Positions 13,161 to 26,862 are shown, counted from the first letter of the stretch. The stretch: 64,000 nt of DNA from Acheta domesticus (GCA_031308135.1 JAHLJT010000631.1:210598731-210662730), one strand, 5' to 3'. Notes: generated from the sequence alone by a model not told the origin. Made by a program: numbers and translations.

Positions 13161-15567
13161 ACTAGAAATTTCATTTATATCATGAGATTATTTTAAGTTT
13201 ATTCATTTTTTTAAATTTGGATGTTTCCTAACAAATATATTGATCTGAAGAAAACATCGATGATTATAATTTCCACGCTTTGAAATGTTCAAATCAAAGA
13301 AAATCGACCAAACATTCACCCAGAATATTCATTCTGTATTGCGTACGCGAACATGATCTCAGCTCATTACTTCTTCGATTTGTCCCCATTTGAAACTGAA
13401 TGTTCCCCTCTGGAGAAAATAGCCTATTTGCACCGCGACCAGGTTGTCATCTCAGTTCAAGCGAAGACACTGTGACAAAAGCGAATGCGGGGGAGGAAGT
13501 TGATACAAAATGAACGCTCTCGCATTTGTGTGATCGTTATCATATTGTCAACTTCAAACTAAAAATAAATGGTAAAATTAATCAAGAATATACGTTTGGA
13601 ATTAAATTTGATTTAAAATATGTACGAAATTTCAGCAAATTTTTCGTGTGGTCCTTTGTTCAAGTAAAAGTTGACTCTTACAGTACGGATATTTGCACTT
13701 ATTTTCAATTTTCTGGGACGAAAAGATGGAAAAAAATAACCCGCGCAGGCTTGAACATTATATTGACTAGACTAAAATTAAAACAAAAGTTTTGTTCTGG
13801 AATAACCATATCAATAAATTAACTCATAAATTGATATTGTCGAAATTCAAATTCAAAATTAACCTTAAATTAAATATTTAAACTAATTACTATTAAAATT
13901 ACTATTTAAATTAAATAGTAAAACTAATGTTGCAATTAATTAAACATACTCCTGGAAGTTTATTTTTAAAGTATATATTTCTTTACATAGTCATTAAAAA
14001 ACATGCACGTCATTTCTCTAGTCCAATTTCATCTTGAAATATATGATAAAACTTAAAAGGCGATTCATCCAGAGACGGAAGGAAAGACATTGTAGTACAT
14101 ACTAACATTCTTGAAAAATGTTGAGACTCCCCACTTTTCAACTTTTCTTATTCGCCACCCCCATATAAGTCTTTAAAAGTCATCAAGTCACTCTGTTCAC
14201 AAGATTTCATTAAATTAATTTAGTGATATAATATTTAACTATTTCAGCAACATCACAGGGCAGCAAAATTGTTTGAAAGTCAATTCAACATTAATATCAT
14301 GAAACAATGCATACATTCGTAAGCCGAGTAGGTCACAATCGATTGCTTTGCCAAGGGGAATTTGCAAAGAAAACAATGCAAATTTACCTCACGTCAACGA
14401 ACGTTCAAAGTTCGCTTTAAATGAGAATCAAGCTCTTGTAAATATTTTTTCTTGTCCATAAAAAACATGTTAAGTATGTCCTGCCTTTTCATTAGTTTGC
14501 AACAATAAACATCCAACATTCATGAGCGAAATCACAAACGGACAGCTTAAACAATATAACCTTAAGAATACAAAATAACCTTAAGAGTTATTTTAGTCCT
14601 AATAAATATTTTAAAAGTTTCATAATCCCAATATTGGCTTGTTTAAATATTAACTTCACTATTTCAGTGAATATAACCCTCAAATAAATGTCAGGAATCT
14701 AAATACAACACAGTGGAACTTCAAGTTTACATAATGAACTTCATGTAAAATCAAATATACTGAAGCAATATGAAAGAATAGGATATTTACCTGAATATGC
14801 ACAATCTTTCTCAATCCAAACTCCGCATAAGAAGCGAAAAAAACGGATAACCACTACTGTAAGAAAAGCAACACAGCACACAACCACCACCAACCACTTT
14901 TAAAATCCAACTGCCTGTCCGTTACCGGCTCTCTCTTCTCATGCTGAGACTCGCGCAGTGCTGCCATCTACCAGCGTTTCATCACGCTTATGGTCTGCTA
15001 TCTGCAGTGAAATTGGAGAAGTTATTTTATACGCGGCATAATTGAAGAGGTGCGTTCTAAATAAAGGGTCGAATTTGACTTTTTTCAGGATAGCAAACAA
15101 AAAATGTGAATATTGATTTCTGAGCTGATTTTCTGAATAGACATTGTTTAAATATTTTAGATAAGACAAATAAAATACTAATAAAAGTATAATCAATTCG
15201 GTTTAATACTTATACTAGCGTGCCCTTTCGCGAATTCTCGCATGCTACACCCCACCCTCATCCTTATTTTTCCATTTCCATATTAAGCCTGTAATATATA
15301 TTTTTCTTCAAGGCTCTCTTATCCTATGTCACTTGTTCTATATGTCACCTAGTAATTGATAGCTAGGGCGCGGACTTCTATGATTTTGCATATTTTTGTC
15401 CGTTGCTTCAGGGCATACCTAAGTGAAATTTCTTGACATTTGGTTAGTATTGGATGCTACGTAGACTACCACGTTAGCGCATATATGACAAATTTTCCTG
15501 TTGGTGCATAGTCGTGTAATTATAGGCATATATTTTGAATATTTCGTTAAAATAGAGACGTATCACT
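13161..15567. other. Gene-free AT-rich host DNA
   Basis: Very AT-rich. The longest ORF (13526-13822, 98 codons) is Lys/Phe/Ile-rich with no recognisable motif. I see no RNA gene or element ends. Confidence 0.45.
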
Positions 15568-18500
15568 AGAGCCCGGAAGTTTGGCAAAATCCATTTTCTT
15601 ATTGTTACTATCTTATGACTTTTGACAATATAAATCAGTTAATGGTACTACTGGGGTAATTTTAGTAGATTTTCATTTTGCCTATTTTTGCCTATTTTAG
15701 CTTCTGATGCCTAGTTTTGCCTTTTTGTCTTCTTTTGCCTTTTTTGCTTATTACATCATTATTTTCCTGTTTTCTTCTCCTGGCACCGATCGCCATCAAG
15801 GTAGATAAATACTTGCAAGCCTGGATGGCAGGAAGGCACGGTCATGTTTTGTTTTTCTGTGCAACCAGAGGCTACCTTAAAAATCTAAATAAAACAAGAA
15901 GATGACTCAGTCAAAATTTATTTTTGTCATTGATGCCGAGAGGCTTTGTTCACTCACGAGGAACCCCATTTTACTTTTGAATATGGTCTCCGTTCGCTTT
16001 TGAGGACAGAAATCTACACACCCTTTCCAGTGCTGGTGACTACACAAGAGCCAAGAACGGAATATACAGGAGGTGCTAAAGTTACGTGACTCACCCTGTA
16101 TAATTCCGTTTTCACTGTGCCATTTCAAGATTCAATAAAAGTTTTTGTGTCAAAATTTTGCAGTTTTTCGATATACTTTCTCTTCTTACGTACGTAAGAG
16201 CAAGAATGCAAATGGAGTCCACAATAGCATTTCCAATGGACAGCGTTGAGAGTAAACCAAAGGGTACCCCCGGTTAAGATGGTAAGAAGTTCCCCTCAAC
16301 CAAATTACATATGAGTAGATACACTATAATTCTAACATTAAAAAAATATTTTTAGATTAGATTTTTTTAGATTTATTTTTAATTCTGCAATTAAGTATCA
16401 TTACTTGGTGGCGTATCATTACTTGGTGGTTTGAAAGGTTTCTTACCCCGGTCCCCACTTACCCCACCATCCACGCTCATCTGCAGCCAAAAACGTGTTT
16501 TTTATTTCAATTTTTTTGTCAACTTAACACTATTTTATCTGACTGAAAAAATATGATAAATGAAAAAAAATGTACTATCAGAAAAACATTTTTCAATAGT
16601 TTCTTAGGCCCAAATTCAAACATAAAAATATATTTTTGAAAAAAAATAACAAATATTTTTTACTGTGTCTTAGATCCATGGAACAAGCTCGAAGAAAAAT
16701 GCCAAAAGTTCCTCTTAAAACACAAATTGCTATGCATTGTTTTCAGATATTTTCGATTACTGGGCTGCAGTTAAAAAAAGAAAAAACATTTTCCCGCATT
16801 TAAAACTCCTCGGCTTTAAATATTCTTTGAAAATGACTGCAACGGTCCTGTGCATTTATTTTAGTGTTTATTATAAATTTGTATACATTGTTGAAGCACT
16901 CAGTAATATTTTGACTTTGGAATGTAGTTAAAAATTATTGTTTTTGTAAGCATTCTAATCCTTTGTATAAATAATCGTACGCTACGGAAAGACGATAGTT
17001 TTATCAATTTGTAAGAAACCGACAAAAAACCTTGTAAGTGTGATACTGGTGGATGAATTACACCCCATTCTACATCAAACAGTTTTTAGAGGCAAAAATA
17101 AAAGTTTGCAGATTATGACACACAAAATAAGATTATTGCAACACACATTACAATGGCAAATAACTCAGACGCGATGCTTCCTAGGCCTTTTAAACCAGGT
17201 TTTTCTGTCTCTTAGGGGCAGGACTTTTTTGAGAACAAGTAAATTCTGATAGATGACGTGTTTTGTGGGACGGTTAGATGACAAATGGGGAAATGATAAG
17301 GGACAGTTCGGGTGCAGGTGAAAGATAGATGGGCGATAGTAGGGAAATGAAGGGGAAGAGATTGGGCCCGGATTATGTTGTTGGGCAGTATTTTTCAAAA
17401 TACCACGTTTATGATCATCCTATTTTACAATTTTGCATATTAGTTCTTTTGGGTGCTCTCTCTCCATAGCATGGGTGGACAGAAAAGAGAATCCGATATC
17501 AATGTAAAATTAAATTGAAGGAAAATACTGAAATTATCTTTCACGATAAAATTAAGGGAACTATTTTATTTTTTATGAATTTTATTCTCAACGCTTAGCA
17601 ATATTGGAATGAATTCTCTCTCACAGTACCGGGTCTATAATGCCGTAAACTATTTTTCGGGGGATGGAAGTTTGCAGTTAGGTGCTACATTAAATTAATT
17701 TTCAGTTTTCATACAATTATTATTTACAAAGTGCAGATTTTTCGCACGTGTACAGATTGTACGAGTGTCCACATATTTATACGTATACAAGAACAAACAC
17801 TCAGGTAAGGGAAAAGACAACTTTTTCCCTAGTCTGAAACATCTACAGACGTGAGAGAGCAGGCTTCCGCAGCCAGTGTCAGTTACTATTTATCTGTCCG
17901 GGAGACGCCGCGTCCTAGGCATAGTTGACAACGTTTCAGCTGCTATTCTGTGGTCTTCCTCCTGGAGGAAAGTCGCTTTGTGCCTACGACGCAGCAACTG
18001 CCGGACAGCCAAGTCCTTGACCACATATGTCTTAGTTGTTTTTTTTAAAGTATGGTCCAGCTATTAAAAAAATGTTCACAAAATGAAGTTTTCAGATTAT
18101 TTTCGTGCTGTTCGGTGTTCAAAGACACAGTAAAACAGTTCTTGTGAATCTGGATCCAACCTATTCCCCTTCATTTCCCCACATGTCCCCCAATTATCCT
18201 TTAAATGTGACCGAATTATTATTTAATAAACTGCCAAAAACTATTATCTTTCCTTAGCGTATAATATTCTCAATACAAAGGATTAGAAAGCTTTAAAAAA
18301 ATGATAATTTGTAAGTACATTCCAACGTCAAAATATTAATGGGTACTACAACAATGTATACAAAGGTATAATGAACACAAAAATAAATCCACAAACTCGT
18401 TGCAGTCATTTTCGAAGTATATTTAAAGCCCAGGTGTTTTAAAGGCAAGAAAATGGTTTTTATTTTTTTAATTGCAGCCCAGCAATCGAAAAAATCTTAA

Positions 18501-19184
18501 AACAATGCACAGCAATTTGTGTTTTAACAGGAACTTTTGACATTTTTTTCGAGCCTGTTCCAGGCTTCTAAGACACAGTAGAAAATTTTTTTTTCTTTTT
18601 TTCAAAAATATTTTTTTGTGTTTGAATTTGGGCCTGAGAAAATATTGAAAAATGTTTTTTTGATAGTTCGAATTTCTTTTATATATCACATTTTTCAGTG
18701 AGATTAAATAGTGTTAACTTGACGAAAAAAATTGAAATTAAAAAACACGTTTTGGGGTGCAGAGGGGTGTGGGTGGTGGGACGGGGGCTAAGAAACCTTT
18801 CAAAAATATTATTTTTAAGTCAGAATTATAGTGTTACTACTCATATGTAATTTGGTTGAGGGGAACTTTTTACCATCTTATCGGGGGGGAGGGGGCTTCG
18901 TTCCTTTGATTCGTAGCTACCGGCTGGCCATGTGGGATTAAGTTTACAAAGAAAATATCGTTTATTTACATGTTAAGTATAAATTTTAGCGTTAGACTAA
19001 AAATGTGAATAATTTTAATTATTATTTTTTATAATAATTCCTTTCAAATGTGGTTTTTCATTGTTAACAAACCTATTTACTCTAACTAGAATAAATGCCT
19101 TTTTTGAATGCCTATTATAGTAAAAATAAATGCCTTTTTGCCTGCCTATTTTAGGTAAAATAAATGCCTTAACTTCCGGGCTCT
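15568..19184. mobile_element. TIR element, ends AGAGCCCGGAAGTT
   Basis: AGAGCCCGGAAGTT at 15568-15581 is exactly inverted as AACTTCCGGGCTCT at 19171-19184. Both ends are flanked by T/A-rich sub-repeats containing GCCTATTTT and TGCCTTTTT. The span is 3,617 bp. No transposase is visible and the interior is taken up by a separate long palindrome. I could not settle a target duplication, so the superfamily is open; short GC-rich ends would suit a hAT-type non-autonomous element. Confidence 0.6.
16256..18911. repeat. Long inverted repeat nested in the TIR element
   Basis: Left arm about 16256-17005 and right arm about 18232-18911 are inverted copies with indels. Paired blocks include AAGTTCCCCTCAACCAAATTACATATGAGTA, the TAGATTT/AAAATATT stretch, CACAAATTGCTRTGCATTG, CGATT.CTGGGCTGCA and TTCTAATCCTTTGTAT. 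The loop is about 1.2 kb of AT-rich DNA without a gene. This is a foldback-type element with arms of roughly 700 bp. Confidence 0.75.
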
Positions 19185-20265
19185 ATCGTTTCATCTTTTA
19201 ATAGAATCTACTGTTTATTTGCGAGGGTTCATTGAATAGAAGGAGCTTGTCAGAGTTTGCGTTCATTTTCTATCGATGATAAAATACTTGTGAAAATGTA
19301 GGTTACTTCTGAAAATAATATTTTTTAAGCTAGGGAGAAGAAGTGCAATACGACATTGAATGTACTTCACTAAGGTGAATATTTACTTCAATTATTTCCA
19401 GTAAGGTAGATTGTATTACGTTTGCAAAAATAATCATATCTTTTTACATATCAAGTATGCTTTTCCTGAGTTTTATCATGAAAGGTTTATACAGGAAATG
19501 AAACATTGTTAATTTTTATTGCATATTTCAGAATTTGTAGGTCACAAATACACATCTTTAATAACATATTTCTTGATTTTTAGGTTAAAAAAATTGCGCC
19601 CCCTATTGATAACAATACAATACACCCTTGTCAACAAAAAACTTTTATTTAACTTTATTATCGAACAAAGAGCTACACCCGTGTGATTCAATCGCTTAGA
19701 ATATCAAGATTGTCAATTTCGCATATGAATATCAAGTATCATCATTTTACATACAGTTGCAGATTCTACAGACTCTGAACAAGTGGGGTAGAATGGAGAA
19801 GCACCGAACCATCAAACATGTAATAGAATGGTCAAGAAGATCTCATCCTGCAGATCACGGTGTGATGAACGTTTAGTTGAGGCACTGGCCTTAAAATTTT
19901 AGTTTTTAAGGCCCTAGAACGCTTCGTTTAGGAGTTATTTAACGATATAGATCCAAAAATTCCGACTTGCGTTGGGGGTTGCATTTACACGAATAAAGTC
20001 AAAGTGCGATTTGTCACGTCCCCGTGAAATTCTCTTTCTTTAGAGACCTCATTTATAAAGATTGGTTGAGTGTGAAAGACGCAAAGGGAAGGTCAAAATA
20101 GCACCACGTCAAAACTTAGAATGGTTTGGAAAACATTCCAGGGTACATACTACTTAACAAGTTTGTACTTTGTTAATTTAAACTAGTGGTGCTAAAGAAT
20201 GTCACAGACTTTCCCATATTAGATTTAAATATCCTATACTTTCCCATATTCCTATTTATATTTCC

Positions 20266-21690
20266 TTTATATGGGCTAGCTATTTGGAATTGCCACGTAC
20301 TCGCGCCAGCTGCCATCTATGGCCGCCCAAAGTACATTCTTTTTGTTGACATTTTCTTAATTTTTCGGTTTCCTAATGGGAAAACAGAAATATAAATTTC
20401 AGAATATTAAAGAATACTAAAACCTCGTCCTAAATGGCAATTTTCTTTACTAAATTTGGGGCCGCTTTAAAGTAAATGGCGTTTAAGCGCTACTAAATAT
20501 GCGAAAATTGAAGCTCTTTTTCAGAGAACATTTTTGAGTTTTCAAAAAACGTCATTTGAAGTCATTTGAAATCCGTTAACTCGCCAATACAATAGTGTTT
20601 ATAAATTGCTGGTAATGTGCATACTAAAGGTGAGAGAGATCTTTCAAGAAAATACATATGTGTAATATTTGCAAAAACAAAAAATACCCTAAATTGAACT
20701 TTACGTATTATTAAAGAGTGCAATTAGCACTATTCGTTCGAAACGTTTGAACAAAAAATTCGTAGCATTTATGAAAAAATGGCGTTCGAAAGTTTCAGAA
20801 AATGCAGAATTTTGAGCTAGTTCTCACAGAAAACGGTTGAATTATGGCGAAACTTCACTCAACATTATTTAAGCATAAATATAATAATTTGAACGAATCG
20901 CCGCTAATGTAAATAATGACGACGTGAGACATAACTCAAAAAAATTAAATTTTTGCAATTTTTGAAAAAACAAAAGAATAGAGGAATATGGCGTTTATGT
21001 CATCTCATAGAGTACATTTAGCACTATCATAATCAAGAGTTTAAAAAACAAATTTGGAGCCGTTCTTGATAAACTCTTGTTTTCGTAATTTTTGAAATTT
21101 GCACATATTGCATGCAATATTGCGCGAAAAATATTAAAAATTTTCAAAAAAATGTACATGACCTTAATGAAAGAACTCACTATGTAAAACAAATTTATTC
21201 AGAGGAAAAGTCTCTATCTTCAATTTTGTACTTGTAGGATGACGCCGAAAAAATCAAACTTTTGAAATTTTGAAAATTCAGAGTTAACCGTGAAAATGAG
21301 ACCTGTGCCACCTTTATATGTGTATTTTACTCTACTCTTACAAGAAATTTAAAGAAAATATATGGAGCCGTTTTTAAGGAAATTTTGAAAATGTCCGTGA
21401 GGGTTCATGTAAATTCCCCCGAAATTTTGAAGGAAGTTTTTCAAAATCGCTGCGCCTCGAGTTGACGCAGATTGACCGGGGAATATCCATTTTGGAAGAA
21501 ATCGCACGTATAGTTTAAGCGCTAGTGTTGTTCTCAGAATGACGGACGGACGGACAGACACACGGGCGGATTGACGGACGGACGTTTTTTAAAAAAAACA
21601 ACACTTTTTCGGTCAGGGAACCCCAAAACGTGTATTTCCGTTGAAATTTCGAAATCGATTTTCCACAGCATTACATTACTTTCCCTATAC
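20266..21690 (+). repeat. AT-rich repeat family, copy 1
   Basis: Three copies are in the window (also 27783-28700 and 58398-59240). Shared ordered blocks are CATTTTCTTAATTTTTCGGTTTCC, AGAATATTAAAGAA, CCTAAATGGCAATTTTCTTT, GTTTAAGCGCTACTAAAT, TTTACAAATTGCTGGTAATGTGCATA, TGAACTTTACGTCATATTAAAGA and CATTACATAACTTTCCCTAT. Copy 1 is the longest and contains a GACGGACGGACG run at 21540-21585. No coding capacity is evident. Confidence 0.75.
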
Positions 21691-22881
21691 ACTAACCTCA
21701 GAATGCCATGAGTGTACGGAAGGGGTTGGTGTCAAAACATCTAAAATTCTATCTGCTATTTCTGCTGACTGAATTAGAGGCACATTGCAAAATGGCCTGC
21801 AATGTCGTTGGTAATCGCTGAAGCCAAATTGAACGCAAGAAATCGTCCTTTATATTAAGATCGCCTATTACAGATCTGAGATGCCGTAGAAATTGAGAGA
21901 GCTTTCTATCTCTCAATTGATATTAGCAATCAAATTCTTTCTCCCTGGGAAGCAGATAATCTGTTAATTAATTAAAGTTTCATATTTGTCAGTACAGGGA
22001 TTATAATATCCTGAACTTCCTGTGCAATGCGAACGTTCAGTCATGTAATTACGTAGTGGAATTTTTCAGAATCATTTTTAAGTTTCAATAAACTAAATTG
22101 CTCTTTGGTCTGCGCAAACCGTAAACTTGGTCTTGTTTCCCAAAACGGAGGGAGAGAGATGCGCGTGTTTGTTGAGGTAGCGGCCACGTACCATAACGAA
22201 GAATCGTCTGTTGCTTCTTTGTCCATAGGCAATTTGTTGTAAATCGTTCTTTGAAGTTAATTTTTACCGTCGGAGGTCACCAATTGAAGCACTTTTGTCT
22301 TGTAATCTTAAAGAAAACTCAAGAACGTCTATTTTGTATTATTACTTTTCAAACCCGACCAGTATTATATCAGTATTACTAACAGAGCCGTTTCAACAGC
22401 ATTGGAGGCCCTTGGGCTAGATTAATTTGGGAGTCCTTTATCCTTATGTCCACCGATCTCCTCTCCCCCAATGTCAATGCTGAAATATAAAGAAAATCCT
22501 ACAAATTAAAAAATTAAATTTAATCGTAATATTTAAATATTTACAGACAAATTTCGTTTAAAAAACGAAACTTTTCACCGTTGAGTGACATTCTCGCATC
22601 AACTAGCAACATTCCATATTGTAAAAATGCGCGACACATCATTCCGTTATGCCAATTATTTGCGTAAAGTTCATCACCCACCACCCATTCATCACCTTTT
22701 ATGTTTTTTTTATTTTTTGGAAATTTTATTATTAAATACAGAAATAATTGTTTTAAGAACTATCGGGGGGCTTTGAACATTGGGGGCCCGGGCTCTTCGG
22801 GACTGTGCGTTAACACGGCAGTGATTATAGATAATCATATAGTAACAAACTGTTGCTGTGACAAACTGGCTCTTGTATACA

Positions 22882-22882
<1 letters not shown>
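21691..22882. other. Gene-free host DNA
   Basis: AT-rich DNA with no gene, RNA or element ends that I can define. Confidence 0.45.

Positions 22883-22939
<57 letters not shown>
22883..22939. repeat. (TA)n microsatellite
   Basis: About 28 TA units, directly visible. Confidence 0.95.
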
Positions 22940-22941
<2 letters not shown>

Positions 22942-23260
22942 GACACATCTGTAACTAACAAACATTGATTGGTTTACATGGCAATAACTATTAACTATTG
23001 TAGAAAGTAAATTTTGAATCGTATGGCTCAAAAAGTTCACATTCTGACAAAATTTCATTTCAATTGAATGTATTCAAGGAACATTCGTGTTTAAACTGTT
23101 TCAAGCAAATGTTACTGTGGTTTTGGTGCATGAAGTTTTCCTATCTAAGTTAAATCTCATATAATAAATCTTTGTTACTCTTTGTAATAAATCTTTGTAG
23201 GGAAACCTACGAATTCCAAAAAAGTCGAAATACATGTACAATTTTGTTGGCTAATACATA

Positions 23261-24913
23261 CAGTGGGTGGCAATTAAATAAGGATTTTTTAAAATTTCAT
23301 TTTATAATTTTATCTACTTTTTAAAGTAAGTTATGTTTACAAAATTACAAACATGAGATTCCCCTTTCATTTAGAATATTATTTTAGATGAAATTTGTTT
23401 CTTAGTATTTTTCTTTTTACTTTTATAATAGCTTGAATTCTCCTTGGAATGGTGTAAACAGCTTCAATTGCATGTCAATTCCAGTTTTTTGTCTCGATAC
23501 CATACTTCCTCTACTCTCTTTATGAGCTCAAATTTTGTTCTGCACTTCACTGTCTTTTTTTAAGTATCTTTCAAATACCTTCAATTGGGTTGGTATCAGG
23601 ACTATTTCCTGATCATTCTAATACCTTAATTTTATTTTTTGAAAATAAATTTTCACACACTTGGCAGTGTGGCTGTTGGAAAATATAACCACCTCGTGGG
23701 AACCACTTCTTTGAAGAACTGCACACTTTTTTAACACTTTGAGATAATGTTATTGATTCATTATTCCATTCACGCACTATAGTCTACCAAATCCGTTCTG
23801 CGAAATAATACCCCATGTCATCACTTTTGTAGGATGTTTTATTTTTTCTCTTCGTACGTTCGGGGAGGAGTTTCTCGGCACGTCGTCTTCTGACATGCTG
23901 ATGTCTGTCTTCTAGAATTTCAATTGTGGTTTCATAAGAAAATCACTCCTACAAAAATTACAGCAAAGAGAAATTTGTAATTTTTTACTCACAACTTGGG
24001 AATTTGTTCACCATCGATCTAACTTTTAAATAACAATCTAAAGTAAATTAAATAAGTGAAATCATATTCAGGGTGCTTACTTTGAACCAGTCATCCATTG
24101 TCCATCGTTTGTGTTGACGTGCCCAAGTAATTCATTTCTTTCTCATAGCAGTAGTTAACTTCGAGAGTTTCACTGGCGAACAAGTTCTGAAATCCATTGC
24201 GTTGATTCGGCGTCGTAATGTGCATGTACTAATTTCACATCCAAGATTTCGTATGAGGACTTGTAGTTCCTTAATTATTGCTTTTCTGTTTTTAACACAA
24301 GCATTTTTACCATGAAGTCTTGTTTTTTGGAAGATTTCCTCTGTCATTTGCAGTTTTGACGATTTGTAGAATTTCCACTCAACCCTAAATCAAGTCTCCT
24401 CTTTATTCTTCCCACACTTTGAGGCAAAACCTTTGTCAATTTTTCAATTTCAATGTTTTTCAGTTCAATACGCTTCAGAGTAACCTAAATCTCCCTCTTC
24501 TTTTCCGGAGAAATGTAACTTTTCTTACCTGTGACTCCTAATCATATTTACCTTTTAAAACCACCGATCTATTGCCCTCTAAAATGACGAATCTGAGCTA
24601 CAACAGCACTTCTCACTATCACAAATACAAATAAAAAGATGTAAACAAAACTTGCCACTTGTCAAATCGAACAACTCCTTAACAAGTGAAACATAGAAAT
24701 GCGCTGGAAACGGGCAGTTGCGCAGTGTCTGAGAACTATCAGTCGATTTGGTAACTAAAAGGACAACAGATTACAAACAAATATTTTCCAGCATTGGAAG
24801 AATGTTATCCTAACTTATTATGAAAGTTTCGAGCATTCTTATGTCCATTAAGTGATTCAGAACGGGACATTTGTAAAATTGAAAGAAAATTCCTAATTTA
24901 ATGGCCACCACTG
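23261..24913 (-). mobile_element. Tc1-like DNA transposon, degenerate
   Basis: Ends are CAGTGGGTGGCAATTAAATAAGGA at the left and, inverted on the right, CAGTGGTGGCCATTAAATTAGGA. Both are bordered by TA (23259-23260 and 24914-24915), the Tc1/mariner target. The 1,653-bp length is normal for Tc1. The interior carries transposase remains on the minus strand. The TIRs differ at several positions and the gene has several stops, so this is an old dead copy. Confidence 0.85.
23430..24350 (-). pseudogene. Tc1-like transposase remnant
   Basis: The minus strand reads in order: a helix-turn-helix-like segment (TCTLRRRINAM, 24132-24347 frame), an MTWGIIS...GFGRL motif near 23810-23830, HTAKCVK near 23650-23680, and PTQLK/NPIE-type and R-RIQAIIK sections near 23440-23600. 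These are the order and motifs of Tc1 transposase, including the region of the DDE catalytic core. In-frame stops and frame changes interrupt it, so it cannot make a full enzyme. Confidence 0.8.
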
Positions 24914-24915
24914 TA

Positions 24916-26028
24916 TACATCACATCATGTTTAGTGCCATTTGAATAATCATTTTCAAGCAAAAAGTTTTAAAACGAAAAAAATGATAATGTGCCAAAGT
25001 TAGTTATGTGATAAAGGTAAAACTTGCTTGTAAAATGATACGTTGCTTTCTTTAGTAACTCTGCTGGAACATTTCATAGCTGCGCGTGATTTTATCCTTG
25101 TACTGTAATATAAAATCTCGAAACTACAAAATGAACTTGCAGCTAAGACGCAAGAGACATGAGAATTGATTACTACGCACTTGGATCAAACACAGAGCAG
25201 ATTGATTATGTTAAATTTCAGCAAGACACCACCGTTGTATATCCATAACAATTTCATCGTTTTTGATTGCAGACGAGTCGAACGGAAGGTATAATAGCCA
25301 AATAGTATAAAAGAAATACTATTTGTAAATACTAATTTTATACTATTTGTAATAGCTTCCCAAAGTCGTCTACATTAATTGTATATAGACGGCCATGGAT
25401 AACCCTTGAAAATCGCGGAAGGTCTTTCCGGCCTTGTCAGATCCTCTGACTCTCGTGTGCGTAGAATAGAATTCACATCATCTCTCGAGGGTTATCCACG
25501 ACTGTCTTTATACTACAATCTAATGAACTGAATCGGGTTAATGTATCCATTCGCTGTCGAAGACCATTCTCTTACTAGGCAAACGGGACATTCATAAATA
25601 CGAGGGTATTATTTAACTCCCTTCCTGATGTAAATATTTTTTGGGTGTACCGAACCAAAGAGTATACCGAACCAAAGAGTGTACCGAACAACCCTTAAGG
25701 TTGTTTAATAGTATAACAAAGGAATGTCAAAAACAAAACAATATTTATTTTGAAATGGTGGAATTTGTATGTAGACCTACTCAAATATTCGCATTTTGTC
25801 GTTTCACAGAAGATTCTTTCTTTTTTATCTTTCACCTGTTGTCAATGACAACTTGACAATAATTTGTCATTAGTAGTGACGAGTATGTTCTTGAAACATT
25901 TCAGAGCATTTAAGCAGGATATATTACTTAAGACCCATCCAAGTTCAACAGTTATACAATAATCATCAGTTATACAATAATTGTAATCGCCTTTCTTTGT
26001 ACTTTCACAACAAATTGAAAAAAATAAA
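24916..26028. other. Gene-free region upstream of the SINA-like gene
   Basis: Contains three direct GTACCGAACCAAAGAGT-like units at 25647-25695 and a short inverted pair (GGATAACCC near 25397 and GGGTTATCC near 25489). Just before the SINA-like ORF, CAGTTATACAATAAT occurs twice (about 25949-25981). No other gene is visible. Confidence 0.5.
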
Positions 26029-26862
26029 ATGTCAAAGAAAGCAAAAAGTACTATTGAGTTCGAGCGTCCTCCCGAAATTACCAGAGACTATTATTCTTCT
26101 CTTCTGGACGCTTTACGATGTGCAAATCGTAATTGTGGTAAATATCTCTCAACTCCTGTGAAGCAATGTCTCTCAGGACATACTCTTTGTAATCAGTGTG
26201 TCTCAACTAAATGCTGTATTTGTGGTGAAATGTTTATTAGAACAGAAAATAGAATCATGAACGATATTGTACATAAGCTTATTATTGCCTGTGTAAATAA
26301 ACCAAAAGGATGTCAAGACAATTTTCCTCCACGTCACATAAGAGATCATGAAAAAATATGTGCATACGGTATGGTAAAATGTAAAATGAGACAATGTGGC
26401 CATGTTTGTGCTCATACTATATTATGGGAGCATACAATTTCAGTTCATCCCGGATCTGCATGCAGTACAGGATCTGTTAAAGTGTCTATAAAATTAAATG
26501 ACAAATCTACGTTTTATCATTTTATTTTATTCGGAGTCTATGCATCTCTGTTCAATGGAGTATTCGTTTATAATGCAGAAAAGAAAACAATATGTGCTGC
26601 TGCTCAGTTAGTGCACACACGAAGAACGAGAACATATTTGTACGAAATTGAATATATTGAATCTGAAGACTATAATAGACCTATGTATTCTGAAGTGGTC
26701 CTGGGGGAACATGAAGACATTGAGGAATGTATAAATAATAATCAGTGCTTCACAGTAACAACCATTTCTCTCAATCCAAATCCTACTAAGAAAACCGTAT
26801 TCAATTTTATGTTCAAGATTATGCCTGAAAAATTAGCACAAAAACATGTTGTTTCATTTTAG
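26029..26862 (+). CDS. SINA/SIAH-like RING E3 ubiquitin ligase
   Basis: Intact, intronless 277-codon ORF starting at an ATG in AAAATAAAATG. Residues 31-65 form a RING of the SINA type (Cys31, 36, 47, His51, Cys54, 57, 63, 65, with the QCLSGHTLCNQC signature). Residues ~88-150 carry the SIAH zinc finger (GCQ, RHIRDHEKIC, VKC, HTILWEHT). The remainder fits a diverged SINA substrate-binding domain. Length matches the family (about 270-315). Such proteins act as E3 ligases that bind substrates through the C-terminal domain. Intronless structure and divergence suggest a lineage-specific, possibly retroposed, paralogue rather than canonical sina. I see no disabling mutation. Confidence 0.85.
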   Translation: MSKKAKSTIEFERPPEITRDYYSSLLDALRCANRNCGKYLSTPVKQCLSGHTLCNQCVSTKCCICGEMFIRTENRIMNDIVHKLIIACVNKPKGCQDNFPPRHIRDHEKICAYGMVKCKMRQCGHVCAHTILWEHTISVHPGSACSTGSVKVSIKLNDKSTFYHFILFGVYASLFNGVFVYNAEKKTICAAAQLVHTRRTRTYLYEIEYIESEDYNRPMYSEVVLGEHEDIEECINNNQCFTVTTISLNPNPTKKTVFNFMFKIMPEKLAQKHVVSF

